Of a DNA stretch of 64,000 bases, positions 8,128 through 16,543 are shown piece by piece. The notes below the pieces were generated by a model. That model searched no databases and was not told the DNA's origin. It saw nothing but the letters and a program-made list of their open reading frames with translations. The first letter of the stretch is position 1. Each line of letters begins with the position of its first letter. Source of the stretch: Erysipelotrichaceae bacterium (GTDB taxonomy: Bacteria; Bacillota_I; Bacilli_A; RFN20; CAG-449); NCBI GenBank assembly GCA_015059045.1, contig SVBD01000002.1, positions 62,001-126,000 of the forward strand, in the 5' to 3' direction. Made by a program: the position numbers and the translations under genes.

Positions 8128-8988
8128 TTATAACTTATTAATTTCTTCTACACTTAATGATGTAGCTTTAGAAATAACTTCAATATCTAATCCCATATCT
8201 TTCATATTTTTAGCGATTTCTAATTCTTTTATCCTAGATCCTTGTTCTAAGCCTTTTTGTAGACCTTTTTGTAGACCTCTTTGCATTCCTTTTTCTTCGG
8301 CTTCGCCCATGGCAATATTATAATCAATTGCATACATTTCTTGAGAGTCTAATCTCGCTCTTATCTTTTCATCAGCATTTACTTCAAAAACCTTTTTAAT
8401 AACTTCATCCATAATTTTGCTTTCTCCTTTAAAAGATTGAGGGTTTTCACTCTTTATTAGTTCTAACCATCTCTTTAATTCAAGATTATCACAAGAATCA
8501 CTTTTTGTTAAGTCAATAACATAGATTTCATGTTTGGAAACTTGTTTACCATCTTTTTTTCGATATGAAATAATATTTACACATTCTTCAAAATCCTCTA
8601 AAGAGAAATTTATAAATACAATAGAAATGCATTTCTTTCCTTGATATAAACTTCCTGGAGTCATGCTTTCTGATATCATTTTAGAATTATAGATGATCAT
8701 TCTTTCAATTAATGAATAATTATAATTCCGACTTCTTTGCATTTCTAAATTGATATCTAATCTCTTTAATACATTTAATCTAATATCAAGCAATGAGTTT
8801 TTAACATCTACACTTTCACCAAGTAATTCATTAGATGTTATAATTACTTCATCTTCTTTGATGTTCTCATTTAATATCTTATTAAGTAAATCACATGTCC
8901 CTTTTAAAGAAGAAGTAAATGTTTCTTTAAATACTACATCATAAGTTAAATTATATCGAATTGAATTTGTTTCTTTAATTTGAGTCAT
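8128..8988 (-). CDS. Rpn-family PD-(D/E)XK nuclease / transposase-like protein
   Basis: A 286-residue member of the Rpn (recombination-promoting nuclease, PDDEXK_2) family. The N-terminus has YDVVFKETF. The nuclease core has LLDIRL...INLEMQ, which gives the D and ExQ residues, and the family-typical QGKKCISIVFINF follows. The C-terminus carries a short amino-acid repeat (GLQKGLQKGLEQG) and ends in AKNMKDMGLDIEVISKATSLSVEEI, the usual helical tail. Such proteins are common in gut Bacillota and are linked to RecA-independent recombination or phage defence. It is a single-gene unit with its own terminator and a GGAGGTGATAAA-ATG start. Confidence 0.85.
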   Translation of the reverse strand: MTQIKETNSIRYNLTYDVVFKETFTSSLKGTCDLLNKILNENIKEDEVIITSNELLGESVDVKNSLLDIRLNVLKRLDINLEMQRSRNYNYSLIERMIIYNSKMISESMTPGSLYQGKKCISIVFINFSLEDFEECVNIISYRKKDGKQVSKHEIYVIDLTKSDSCDNLELKRWLELIKSENPQSFKGESKIMDEVIKKVFEVNADEKIRARLDSQEMYAIDYNIAMGEAEEKGMQRGLQKGLQKGLEQGSRIKELEIAKNMKDMGLDIEVISKATSLSVEEINKL

Positions 8989-9001
8989 TTTATCACCTCC
9001 T

Positions 9002-9020
9002 CCCTAATAATTAATTAGGG
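9002..9020 (-). repeat. Inverted repeat in the Rpn gene leader
   Basis: CCCTAAT-AATTA-ATTAGGG sits directly before the GGAGGTGA ribosome site of the Rpn-like gene. On the plus strand it is followed by TTTTTTG, like a terminator, but no plus-strand gene runs into it. A leader hairpin that masks the ribosome site, or an operator, are the two options. Confidence 0.4.
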
Positions 9021-9066
9021 TTTTTTGATAAAATTACCCAAATTTTTTTATTTTTTTTAACTAAAC

Positions 9067-9095
9067 AAAAAAAATCCCTTCCTAATGGAAGGGAC
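9067..9095 (-). terminator. Terminator of the hydrogenase operon
   Basis: In the minus direction GTCCCTTCC-ATTA-GGAAGGGA is followed by eight T residues. It closes the hydCBA transcript. Confidence 0.92.
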
Positions 9096-9104
9096 TTATA
9101 TTAA

Positions 9105-10817
9105 TTATTTTTCACTATATGTAGTATGTAATAAGTGATGCGCTTCTTTAGAATTAGGTTCTTTTAAGAATTCTTCATATAATTTCTTAATTGATTCATT
9201 TTCACAAGAAGCACGAACTGATTTATTTCTATCAATTGCTCTTAATCCTTCTTTTCTTAATGCAATTACAGTTCCCGTTTCCATATCTTTATGAACAGGT
9301 TGACCTCCACCATTAATACAACCAGAAGGACATGCCATAATTTCAATTACATCATAATGAACTTTACCTGATTTAACATTGTCTAAAACAATTCTTGCAC
9401 TTGATAAACCACTGACAACGCAAATATGAAGAGTAGATTCACCAAGTTCAACATATGTTTCTTTAGTATTTGGAACACCAAACACACCATGGAATTCAAG
9501 TGGTTTTGGGAATTCTCCATTTAACCAAAGTGAAGCTGTTCTTACTACTGCTTCAGTAACTCCACCAGTATTTCCAAAGATAGTTGCAGCACCAGTAGAT
9601 TCACCAAGAGGAGAATCAAATACCCCATCTTCAAGAGTAGATAAATCGATGCCAAATCTACGAAGCATTCCTGCAAATTCTTTTACTGATAAAACATAAT
9701 CTGTCGCTTGCTTTCCATTTACTTTTAACTCTTCTCTTTTTGCTTCTTCCTTTTTAGCGATACAAGGCATTAAAGAAACTACTACTAGATCTTCTTCTTT
9801 AATTCCTTCTTTTTCTTTGAAATATGTTTTACAAACAGAAGCAAACATTTCTTGAGGAGATTTACATGAAGAAGGAAGATGTAATAATTCTGGATATTGA
9901 GTTTCAATAAAGTTAATCCATCCTGGACAACAAGAAGTAATTAATGGTAAATTCTTTCCTTCTTTTAATCTAGAAACTAATTCTGTTGTTTCTTCCATAA
10001 TAGTTAAGTCAGCAGCAAAGTTAGTATCAAATACTTTCTTAAATCCTAACATTCTTAAAGCAGTAATCATTTTACCTGTAACATCAGTCCCAGGATTTAA
10101 ACCAAATTCTTCACCAAGAGATACTCTAACAGCTGGCGCGGTATTAATAACGCAATATTTGTTATTATATAGTTCTCTTTCAACACTTACTGTATCATCA
10201 ACTTGCATTAAAGCACCCGTTGGACAAACTTGAACACATTGTCCGCAATTAACGCAATTAAATGGCTCAGAAATAATAGTTTTATATCCTCTTTGAGAAG
10301 GAGATATTGCACATACTGATTGAACTTTTTCACAAATTGCTGTACATCTATTACATAATACACATTTACTTGGATTACGTTTGATAGCCCCACTTACGAT
10401 ACATTCATTATCTTGAGAAAGAGGTCCTTTAAAACCAATTTGTTTAATTCCAAGTTCAATAGCTAAATCTTGTAAATCACATCGACCACACTTATCGCAA
10501 GTTAAACAATCATGTGGATGATTTGATAATAACAATTCAACAATAATTCTTCTTTCACGTCTAACCTTTTTAGTATTTGTGAAGATTTCCATTCCATTAG
10601 TGATATAAGTAGCACATGCAGGAACAAGAGTCTTTTTACCAACAATTTCAACTAGACAAACTCTACATGAAGCTGGCTTATGTTCGAAGTGTGATTCTTC
10701 TTTTTTCAAATAGCAAAGTGTAGGAATTTTAATACCATGCTTCTTAGCGACTTGTAAAATAGTTAAAGACGAATCTTCTTGGAACTCGATATTATTAATT
10801 TTAATATGACATAACAT
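9105..10817 (-). CDS. hydA: [FeFe] hydrogenase catalytic subunit (HydA)
   Basis: A 570-residue group A [FeFe] hydrogenase that makes or uses H2. The domains in order are an N-terminal [2Fe-2S] ferredoxin-like part (PTLCYLKK, PASCRVCLVE), the His-Cys3 cluster motif HPHDCLTCDKCGRCDLQ, two [4Fe-4S] clusters (CVLCNRCTAIC, CVNCGQCVQVCP) and the H-cluster domain. The H-cluster motifs are TSCCPGWINF, MPCIAKKEEA and EIMACPSGCINGGGQP. All cluster cysteines are present; the third motif has S where G is usual. It is the last gene of hydC-hydB-hydA, 13 bp after hydB. With HydB and HydC it probably forms an NADH-linked, possibly electron-bifurcating enzyme. The maturases HydEFG are not in the window. Confidence 0.95.
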   Translation of the reverse strand: MLCHIKINNIEFQEDSSLTILQVAKKHGIKIPTLCYLKKEESHFEHKPASCRVCLVEIVGKKTLVPACATYITNGMEIFTNTKKVRRERRIIVELLLSNHPHDCLTCDKCGRCDLQDLAIELGIKQIGFKGPLSQDNECIVSGAIKRNPSKCVLCNRCTAICEKVQSVCAISPSQRGYKTIISEPFNCVNCGQCVQVCPTGALMQVDDTVSVERELYNNKYCVINTAPAVRVSLGEEFGLNPGTDVTGKMITALRMLGFKKVFDTNFAADLTIMEETTELVSRLKEGKNLPLITSCCPGWINFIETQYPELLHLPSSCKSPQEMFASVCKTYFKEKEGIKEEDLVVVSLMPCIAKKEEAKREELKVNGKQATDYVLSVKEFAGMLRRFGIDLSTLEDGVFDSPLGESTGAATIFGNTGGVTEAVVRTASLWLNGEFPKPLEFHGVFGVPNTKETYVELGESTLHICVVSGLSSARIVLDNVKSGKVHYDVIEIMACPSGCINGGGQPVHKDMETGTVIALRKEGLRAIDRNKSVRASCENESIKKLYEEFLKEPNSKEAHHLLHTTYSEK

Positions 10818-10830
10818 AATTCTTTACCTC

Positions 10831-12732
10831 CTATTTTACAATTGCTTTTGGTTTTGCTGGACATTTACCTACGCAAGTACCACATTTAATACATTTTTCA
10901 CTATCGATTGCATAAGCGTTAAGACGTGGATTCTTACCAGTTTCATCCGTTTTATAAATTGCATTAACTGGACAATTTCTTGCACACATACCACAACCTA
11001 AACAATTTTCTTTGATGATACGATAATTAACTAATTTTTTACAAGAACCTGCAGGACAACGTTTCTCAACGATATGAGCGATATATTCATCCTTAAATTC
11101 TTTTAATGTTGATAATACTGGATTAGGTGAAGATTGACCTAAAGCACATAAAGCGCTGTCTTGAATTGTTAAAGCTAAAGTTTCTAATACTTCTAAATCT
11201 TCAAGAGTTGCTTCTCCATCTGTAATCTTATTAAGAATTTCAAGCATTCTCATATTACCAACTCGACATGGAGTACATTTACCACATGATTCTTCAACTG
11301 TAAATTCAAGATAGAATTTAGCAATATTAACCATACAATCATCTTCATCTAAAACGATCATACCGCCACTTCCCATCATTGAACCTTTTTCTACTAAGTT
11401 ATCATAATCAATTGGAGTATCTAAATCTTTTTCAGAAAGACATCCACCACTTGGTCCACCGGTTTGGACTGCCTTAAATTTTTTACCATTTTTAATGCCA
11501 CCACCGATATCGTAAATGATTTCTCTTAATGTTGTTCCCATTGGTACTTCAACTAAACCAACATTATTAATCTTACCTGCTAAAGCAAATACTTTGGTTC
11601 CTTTAGATTTATCTGTACCCATATTCGCGAAGTTTTCTGCACCTTCTAAAATGATATAAGGTACATTCGCCCATGTTTCAACATTATTAACATTGGTTGG
11701 TTTTCCATATAGACCTTTTACTGCTGGGAATGGTGGTTTTAAAGTTGGTTCTCCTCTTTTTCCTTCAATTGAATGAATTAATGCTGTTTCTTCTCCACAT
11801 ACGAAAGCACCAGCACCATACTTAATATTGATATGGAAAGAGAAGTCAGTGCCTAGAATATTATCACCTAATAAACCAAGTTCAGTAGCTTGTTTAATAG
11901 CAATTTTTAAACGATTGACCGCTAGAGGATATTCAGCACGAATATAAATTTCACCTTCATTTGCCCCAATTGCATATCCACAAATAGCCATTGCTTCTAA
12001 TACTGAATGAGGATCACCCTCTAAAATAGAACGATCCATGAATGCTCCTGGATCACCTTCATCGGCGTTACAAATAACATACTTAGGTTTCTTAATTGAA
12101 GATTTAGCAAATTTCCATTTTAAACCTGTTGGGAATCCTGCTCCACCTCTACCTCTTAATCCTGATTTAGTAATTTCTTCAATTACTTGTTCAGGAGTCA
12201 TTTCAAATAATACTTTCGATAAAGCTAAATAGCCTTTATTCGCGATTGTTTCAGCGATGATTTCTGGATTAATTAATCCACAATTTCTTAAAGCGATACG
12301 TTCTTGCTTTTTATAAAAATTGATGTTTTCTTGTTTAAATACTCTTTCACCTTGTTCATTTTTATATAGTAAATGATGAATGATATCGTGATTACAAATA
12401 TGACGACGGATAATTCTTTCCGCTTCATCTTCTGTTACTTTTGTATAGAAAACATGATCTGGGAAAATCTTTACAATTGGTCCTCTTTCACAAAAACCAA
12501 AACAACCAGTAATCGAGATTTCAACTTTATCTTCAACATTATATTCTTTTGCCCAATGTTTTAAAGCTTCGACAATTTTAAGTGATGAAGATGAAGTACA
12601 ACCAGTTCCTCCACATACAGAAATATGATATTTTTCTGGTTCTTCAATTTCAGTTTTTCTAAGTTCTAATAAATCTTTAACATTTTCATAAAGATTCATT
12701 AATTCATCTTTAGAGTTAATTTTCTTACACAT
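10831..12732 (-). CDS. hydB: NADH-binding hydrogenase subunit (HydB/NuoF-like)
   Basis: A 633-residue flavoprotein subunit. An N-terminal thioredoxin-like [2Fe-2S] domain has SVCGGTGCTSS and TGCFGFCERGP. The NuoF core has the FMN/NADH motif GLRGRGGAGFPTGLKW and NADEGDPGAF, then the [4Fe-4S] motif ESCGKCTPCR. The C-terminus has two further [4Fe-4S] clusters (CLGCGMCARNCP, CIKCGTCVGKCP). It carries electrons between NAD(H) and HydA. This three-part layout is that of HydB in trimeric [FeFe] hydrogenases. It follows hydC by 11 bp, with an AGGAGGGATTTAT-ATG start. Confidence 0.95.
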   Translation of the reverse strand: MCKKINSKDELMNLYENVKDLLELRKTEIEEPEKYHISVCGGTGCTSSSSLKIVEALKHWAKEYNVEDKVEISITGCFGFCERGPIVKIFPDHVFYTKVTEDEAERIIRRHICNHDIIHHLLYKNEQGERVFKQENINFYKKQERIALRNCGLINPEIIAETIANKGYLALSKVLFEMTPEQVIEEITKSGLRGRGGAGFPTGLKWKFAKSSIKKPKYVICNADEGDPGAFMDRSILEGDPHSVLEAMAICGYAIGANEGEIYIRAEYPLAVNRLKIAIKQATELGLLGDNILGTDFSFHINIKYGAGAFVCGEETALIHSIEGKRGEPTLKPPFPAVKGLYGKPTNVNNVETWANVPYIILEGAENFANMGTDKSKGTKVFALAGKINNVGLVEVPMGTTLREIIYDIGGGIKNGKKFKAVQTGGPSGGCLSEKDLDTPIDYDNLVEKGSMMGSGGMIVLDEDDCMVNIAKFYLEFTVEESCGKCTPCRVGNMRMLEILNKITDGEATLEDLEVLETLALTIQDSALCALGQSSPNPVLSTLKEFKDEYIAHIVEKRCPAGSCKKLVNYRIIKENCLGCGMCARNCPVNAIYKTDETGKNPRLNAYAIDSEKCIKCGTCVGKCPAKPKAIVK

Positions 12733-12743
12733 ATAAATCCCTC

Positions 12744-13208
12744 CTAATATTTTGCCAAGATAGCATCAACATCTTCAGGAGTGATGTTACCATATGTCTT
12801 ATCATTAATTGTCATAACTGGTGCAAGGCCACAAGCACCAACACATCTTAAAGTAGTAATAGAAAATTTACCATCTGGTGTTGTTTCACCATTTTTAATT
12901 TGTAAAATTTCTTCAACTCTTTCTAGAATTTTATCAGATCCTCTTACAAAGCAAGCAGTACCAAGACAAATACTAATTACAAATTCTCCTTTTGGCACCA
13001 TTGTAAAGAATGAGTAAAAAGTTACGACTCCAAATACTTTTGAAACATTAATTTTTAATTTTTTTGCAATATGAGATTGAACTACCATTGGTAAATAACC
13101 AAAGATACTTTGAGCTCTATGAAGAATGGCAATTAATTCTTTTTCATCATAATTAACTTCTTCGATAAACTCATCTAATTCTTTAAACATTTCTTCGTTG
13201 GTTCTCAT
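12744..13208 (-). CDS. hydC: Hydrogenase [2Fe-2S] subunit (HydC/NuoE-like)
   Basis: A 154-residue thioredoxin-like [2Fe-2S] protein of the NuoE family. The four ligands are in SICLGTACFVRGS and TLRCVGACGLAP. It is the smallest subunit of the NADH-dependent trimeric hydrogenase and the first gene of the operon. The start has a textbook AAGGAGGCTTTATTT-ATG. The operon promoter and a Rex-like operator lie within 80 bp upstream. Confidence 0.94.
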   Translation of the reverse strand: MRTNEEMFKELDEFIEEVNYDEKELIAILHRAQSIFGYLPMVVQSHIAKKLKINVSKVFGVVTFYSFFTMVPKGEFVISICLGTACFVRGSDKILERVEEILQIKNGETTPDGKFSITTLRCVGACGLAPVMTINDKTYGNITPEDVDAILAKY

Positions 13209-13230
13209 AAATAAAGCCTCCTTAAAACTA

Positions 13231-13250
13231 ATCGATAATTTTTTATCGAT
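13231..13250 (-). promoter_or_regulatory. Rex-like operator of the hydrogenase operon
   Basis: ATCGATAA-TTTT-TTATCGAT is a perfect 8-4-8 palindrome that lies about -2 to +18 of the predicted hydC start site. The Rex consensus has the same geometry (TTGTTAA-N4-TTAACAA), with the same inner TAA-N4-TTA. Rex senses NADH/NAD+ and often controls fermentative hydrogenases. The outer bases differ, so another repressor is possible. No rex gene is in the window. Confidence 0.5.
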
Positions 13251-13254
13251 TTAT

Positions 13255-13283
13255 ATTTTATCATTTACCACTAATAAAGTCTA
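13255..13283 (-). promoter_or_regulatory. Promoter of the hydCBA operon
   Basis: On the minus strand TAGACT (13283-13278), 17 bp and TAAAAT (13260-13255) form a fair sigma-A promoter. The predicted start falls inside the palindromic operator. Confidence 0.6.
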
Positions 13284-13310
13284 TTTATTTATATAAATAA
13301 ACTTTTTTTA

Positions 13311-13337
13311 ATAAAAAAATCCATAAAAATGGATTTA
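13311..13337 (-). terminator. Terminator after the ABC permease gene
   Basis: In the minus direction AAATCCAT-TTTT-ATGGATTT is followed by a T-run. It separates the permease from the hydrogenase operon. Confidence 0.8.
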
Positions 13338-13346
13338 ATTACTATA

Positions 13347-14123
13347 TTAATTACCTATATCGTATTTCTTTTTTATTTTATTAACGATAAATTTTGTTAA
13401 TAATGAAACAATCAAGACAAAAATAATAACGATTAATGAGTAAGCAAATATTGGAGTCATATCAGTAGGATTATTAATTTGCGCCCCTAAGATAGCAGAA
13501 CCAATTCCTGAACGAGTATCACCTGTTAATATTTCCGCCATAATCTCGATTTTAAACGATAAGGCAAAACTACTTGTAATTCCAACAAGTAGATAAGGGA
13601 TTAATAAAGGTATTTGAATAAAGAAAACATTTCTTAATAAGGATCCACTATCAAGTTTCATTGCTTTAATAACATCTTTATCCATATTTTCAATACCGCC
13701 GACAAATGATTCGTAAAGTATTGGAAATGAAATTAAAATTACCATTAGTATTGGAGCGTTCTTTGCTCCAACCAATACTAAAAAGAGGAATACTAAAGAT
13801 GCTGTAGGAATTGACTTTAAAGATACTATTGTTGGGGTAAAAATCCTTTTTAAAGTAAGACTATTACCTGCAATAATTCCAAAGATTAAAGCGAGAATAA
13901 AACTAATTCCAAATCCAATTAATAATCTTGATAAACTATTTGCAAAGCACTTATATACATAACTTGTTTGAAGAATTCTTATCATTTCTACAAATGTCGA
14001 ATATGGATCAGGAAAAATCATTACTCTTTCATCGATGATTAATGAAATTATCCACCATAAAAAGAAGAAGAAAATAATTCCTATAACGTATGCTAGATAT
14101 TTATTAATAGTAAATTTCTTCAT
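13347..14123 (-). CDS. ABC transporter permease (SsuC/ThiX type)
   Basis: A 258-residue inner-membrane permease with about six helices. The cytoplasmic loop ending GGIENMDKDVIKAMKLDSGSLLRNVFFIQIPLL matches the EAA motif that docks on the ATPase in nitrate/sulfonate/taurine-type importers. The track starts at TTG 14162. ATG 14123, which gives MKKFTINKYLAY, is better and overlaps the end of the lipoprotein gene by 20 bases, although its ribosome site is weak. Its partner is the upstream binding lipoprotein. No ATPase gene is near, so the ATPase must be encoded elsewhere or shared. Confidence 0.82.
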   Translation of the reverse strand: MKKFTINKYLAYVIGIIFFFFLWWIISLIIDERVMIFPDPYSTFVEMIRILQTSYVYKCFANSLSRLLIGFGISFILALIFGIIAGNSLTLKRIFTPTIVSLKSIPTASLVFLFLVLVGAKNAPILMVILISFPILYESFVGGIENMDKDVIKAMKLDSGSLLRNVFFIQIPLLIPYLLVGITSSFALSFKIEIMAEILTGDTRSGIGSAILGAQINNPTDMTPIFAYSLIVIIFVLIVSLLTKFIVNKIKKKYDIGN

Positions 14124-15045
14124 TAGTTTGTTCCATTCCAAATAAAGAGATAAATTTATCAATTGCCCCTTTATTTTCCTTTGCCTTGATATATCCTAAC
14201 CCCATAGCATTATTATTGCTTATTACTTGGAAAGCTTCGTCGCCATTAATTCCAAATAAAGATGTCGCTTCTTCATTTGATAATTGATTTAAACTATCTT
14301 TTACTACTTCTGGAGATGAGATAGCTAAATTAATATCATCTTTTAAATTATCTAAATATGCATCCACTAATTTTCTATCGCTTGTATTTTTAACAAACAC
14401 TGATGCTTGAACTAAACTTAGATTATTACTTTTTTTCTTATATTCATCTTGGATATTAATATAGACGCTACTTTTTCCATATGTTGGAGCATTTTTATTA
14501 TTTAATACTTTACTTAATGCAGGTTCAGCGATAAATACATAATCAACTTTTGAATCTGTAATTAAGTTCTTTCCACTTACTAAACATTTAGCGGCATCTT
14601 GAGCGGACGCTACATATTCAATCGTAGAATCAAATTCATTACCATATATATAATGGAAAATATAATCTGGTGTTTGCTTTTCACCAAATAAGACAATTAC
14701 ATCATCTTGACTCATAATTTTATCTTCATCATTTCCAGTTGAAGCAATGTAAAAATTACCGAATGTAATATTACTAGCAAGAAGATAAGGTGCGCCAGTA
14801 TTAATTGCTTTAATTCCACTTACCGTATCAATAATAACAATATCTTTATTAGACTCTTTAGTCATCATAGAAATAATGTTCTTTGGTTTTGAATTAGTCT
14901 CAAAATTAGGATTCAATACTTCCTTATAAAAACAAACCGCTGGCGCGCCAGTAGGAGAAATAATATTTAAAGATGATGTATCTACTTCCTTATGACAAGA
15001 AGTTAATAATAACAATGGGATTAATAATAAATGTTTTAGTTTCAT
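14104..15045 (-). CDS. ABC transporter substrate-binding lipoprotein
   Basis: A 313-residue lipoprotein. The signal MKLKHLLLIPLLLLTSC ends in a lipobox with cysteine 17. The body has the two-lobe pattern of NMT1/SsuA-like binding proteins (LNIISPTGAPAVCFYKE, VDYVFIAEPALSKVL). The substrate cannot be told from sequence. It is co-transcribed with the overlapping permease and divergent from the Crp-type regulator. Its predicted promoter has a consensus -10 but a poor -35, with a perfect TGTGA-N6-TCACA site centred at -41.5. This suggests it needs activation by that regulator. Confidence 0.82.
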   Translation of the reverse strand: MKLKHLLLIPLLLLTSCHKEVDTSSLNIISPTGAPAVCFYKEVLNPNFETNSKPKNIISMMTKESNKDIVIIDTVSGIKAINTGAPYLLASNITFGNFYIASTGNDEDKIMSQDDVIVLFGEKQTPDYIFHYIYGNEFDSTIEYVASAQDAAKCLVSGKNLITDSKVDYVFIAEPALSKVLNNKNAPTYGKSSVYINIQDEYKKKSNNLSLVQASVFVKNTSDRKLVDAYLDNLKDDINLAISSPEVVKDSLNQLSNEEATSLFGINGDEAFQVISNNNAMGLGYIKAKENKGAIDKFISLFGMEQTNEEIYY

Positions 15046-15058
15046 ATTTCTTACCTCA

Positions 15059-15087
15059 TTGATTATTATACTAATAATATGTATAAT
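15059..15087 (+). promoter_or_regulatory. Promoter of the Crp-type regulator gene
   Basis: TTGATT (15059-15064), 17 bp and TATAAT (15082-15087). The predicted start, near 15094, lies inside the TGTGA palindrome, so the regulator probably represses itself. Confidence 0.65.
15065..15070 (-). promoter_or_regulatory. -10 element of the lipoprotein-permease operon
   Basis: TATAAT on the minus strand, with CATATA instead of a -35 box 17 bp upstream. It gives a 13-base leader starting TGAGG before ATG 15045. The TGTGA palindrome is centred 41.5 bases upstream of the predicted start, the class II activation distance. Confidence 0.5.
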
Positions 15088-15091
15088 TATA

Positions 15092-15107
15092 TGTGATTTG
15101 AATCACA
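15092..15107. promoter_or_regulatory. Crp-type palindrome TGTGATTTGAATCACA
   Basis: A perfect TGTGA-N6-TCACA site between two divergent genes, one of which encodes a Crp/Fnr-family protein. The recognition helix of that protein (RRETLSR) has the R-E-x-x-x-R spacing that CRP uses to read TGTGA. Confidence 0.82.
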
Positions 15108-15119
15108 CAAGGAGTACAT

Positions 15120-15695
15120 ATGGAACAAATATTTGAACTAGAAGATAACTTATTTATTACTAAAGAATGTCAAAAGGACGAAATCGTTTTTAAAGAGGAT
15201 GAAACGTGTAATTTTGTCGGATTTATTAAATCTGGTGATTTTATTATTAGTTCATATTCTTTTAATGGTAATGAAATAGTATATGCCAAGTTAACAAAAG
15301 GTGATTTATTTGGTAACAATTTAATATTTTCTAGTACTCCTAAATATAAAGGAAATGTCATTTGTACTAAAAAAGGAATTATTAAATTAATAAGCAAAGA
15401 TGACTTATTAAAATTGTTAACTAAGTACCCTTCTTTACTAGAAAAATATTTAGAATTATCTTCTAATGATATTTTAAAGCTAAATAATAAAGTAAAAATT
15501 TTATCTTTTGATAATGCCGAAGAAAGACTTATTTATTTTTTGAAGAACAATCAACGTAAATATCTCTTTAATTCTATTTCGTCGTTTAGTAAAGAACTTG
15601 GTTTAAGAAGAGAAACACTTTCTAGATTAATTACTTATTTAGTAAATAAAAAAGTTATCTCTAAACAAGATAACCTAATTACTCTTTTAGACTAG
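15120..15695 (+). CDS. Crp/Fnr-family transcription regulator
   Basis: A 191-residue regulator. An N-terminal cyclic-nucleotide-binding-type beta barrel (residues about 1-115) includes GDFIISSYSFNGNEIVYAKLTKGDLFG. A long dimer helix and a winged helix follow (SFSKELGLRRETLSRLITYL). The barrel lacks the arginine-centred phosphate cassette of cAMP receptors and has no N-terminal Fnr cysteine cluster, so the signal is unknown. It is shorter than E. coli Crp (209). An AAGGAG ribosome site precedes ATG 15120. Its last four bases overlap the convergent lipase-like gene. Confidence 0.85.
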   Translation: MEQIFELEDNLFITKECQKDEIVFKEDETCNFVGFIKSGDFIISSYSFNGNEIVYAKLTKGDLFGNNLIFSSTPKYKGNVICTKKGIIKLISKDDLLKLLTKYPSLLEKYLELSSNDILKLNNKVKILSFDNAEERLIYFLKNNQRKYLFNSISSFSKELGLRRETLSRLITYLVNKKVISKQDNLITLLD

Positions 15696-16465
15696 AATCC
15701 TTTTGTTTCTAGTTCTTTACATAAATCAATATAAAATTTTCTTACTTTTTCCCTTTTCTTTTTTGATAAAGAATAATCAATAATTTCGCTATGAGAAATA
15801 GATTCATTAATACAATCACCTCTATAGTTTTCAAATTTTGAAGATTCTTTACTGACTAATCCATCCGAAAGATCATTTTCAAACTTTTTCGAAAAGATTA
15901 AAGGGATTCCCATGATGAAGTCATCTCTACTCTTTTTTAATGTCGTTGAATAACTTTGACAATATACTTTATTTGAAAAACAAATAGTTTCCTCTTCAAT
16001 AGAATTAATTGTTGATAATTGTTTTGCAACTTCGATGCAATTTGGTTTTTTATCCTTACAAATTCGATAAAATAAATTAATCCAAAAAGCTAAAAATTTA
16101 ATAATCCAATTAGGTAATTTTAATATATTATCAGCGATTTTAGAACCTTTATGCGGAGTACATAAAGTAGTTAATGAAGCAACTTTATCCTCCATATTTA
16201 AATGTTTGATCATATATTTGGAATCTAATCCACCTTTAGAATGCGCGATAATATTAACTTTATCAACTTGATACTTATCTAATATTTTTTCAATTTGCAT
16301 CTTTAAAATAGAAGCGTTATGTTCAATAGTTCCAAACCCATCAGTTTTAGAAGTGAAAACTAAATAACCTTCTTTTCTCAATTTATTTTCAATTTTTCCA
16401 AAAGCCTTGATAAACAAAAAATCTTTGATTACAATGCCATGAACTAAAATAACTGGATACTTCAT
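15692..16465 (-). CDS. Alpha/beta-hydrolase, lipase-like
   Basis: A 257-residue cytoplasmic hydrolase with no signal peptide. PVILVHGIV forms the oxyanion region, NIIAHSKGGLDSKY carries the nucleophilic serine (AHSKG elbow), DGLVSKES probably supplies the aspartate, and ISHSEIID the histidine. The pattern matches the triacylglycerol lipase/esterase (LipA-like) group. The substrate is not known. The AAGGAG start is clear. It overlaps the regulator gene tail to tail. Confidence 0.72.
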   Translation of the reverse strand: MKYPVILVHGIVIKDFLFIKAFGKIENKLRKEGYLVFTSKTDGFGTIEHNASILKMQIEKILDKYQVDKVNIIAHSKGGLDSKYMIKHLNMEDKVASLTTLCTPHKGSKIADNILKLPNWIIKFLAFWINLFYRICKDKKPNCIEVAKQLSTINSIEEETICFSNKVYCQSYSTTLKKSRDDFIMGIPLIFSKKFENDLSDGLVSKESSKFENYRGDCINESISHSEIIDYSLSKKKREKVRKFYIDLCKELETKGF

Positions 16466-16508
16466 AATAACTCCTTGATATAAGTTTATTATAAAAAATA
16501 AATTATTT

Positions 16509-16543
16509 CAAAAAAAAAGAAGTAGTAATTACTCTACTACTTC
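16509..16543 (-). terminator. Terminator of the GH13 glucosidase gene
   Basis: In the minus direction GAAGTAGT-AGAGTAATT-ACTACTTC is followed by T8. The stem overlaps the stop codon. Confidence 0.85.

Noticed and set aside
8255-8290. Short tandem repeat as a CRISPR or satellite
   Set aside because: It is the coding repeat for GLQKGLQKGLEQG in the Rpn-like protein and is common to that family.
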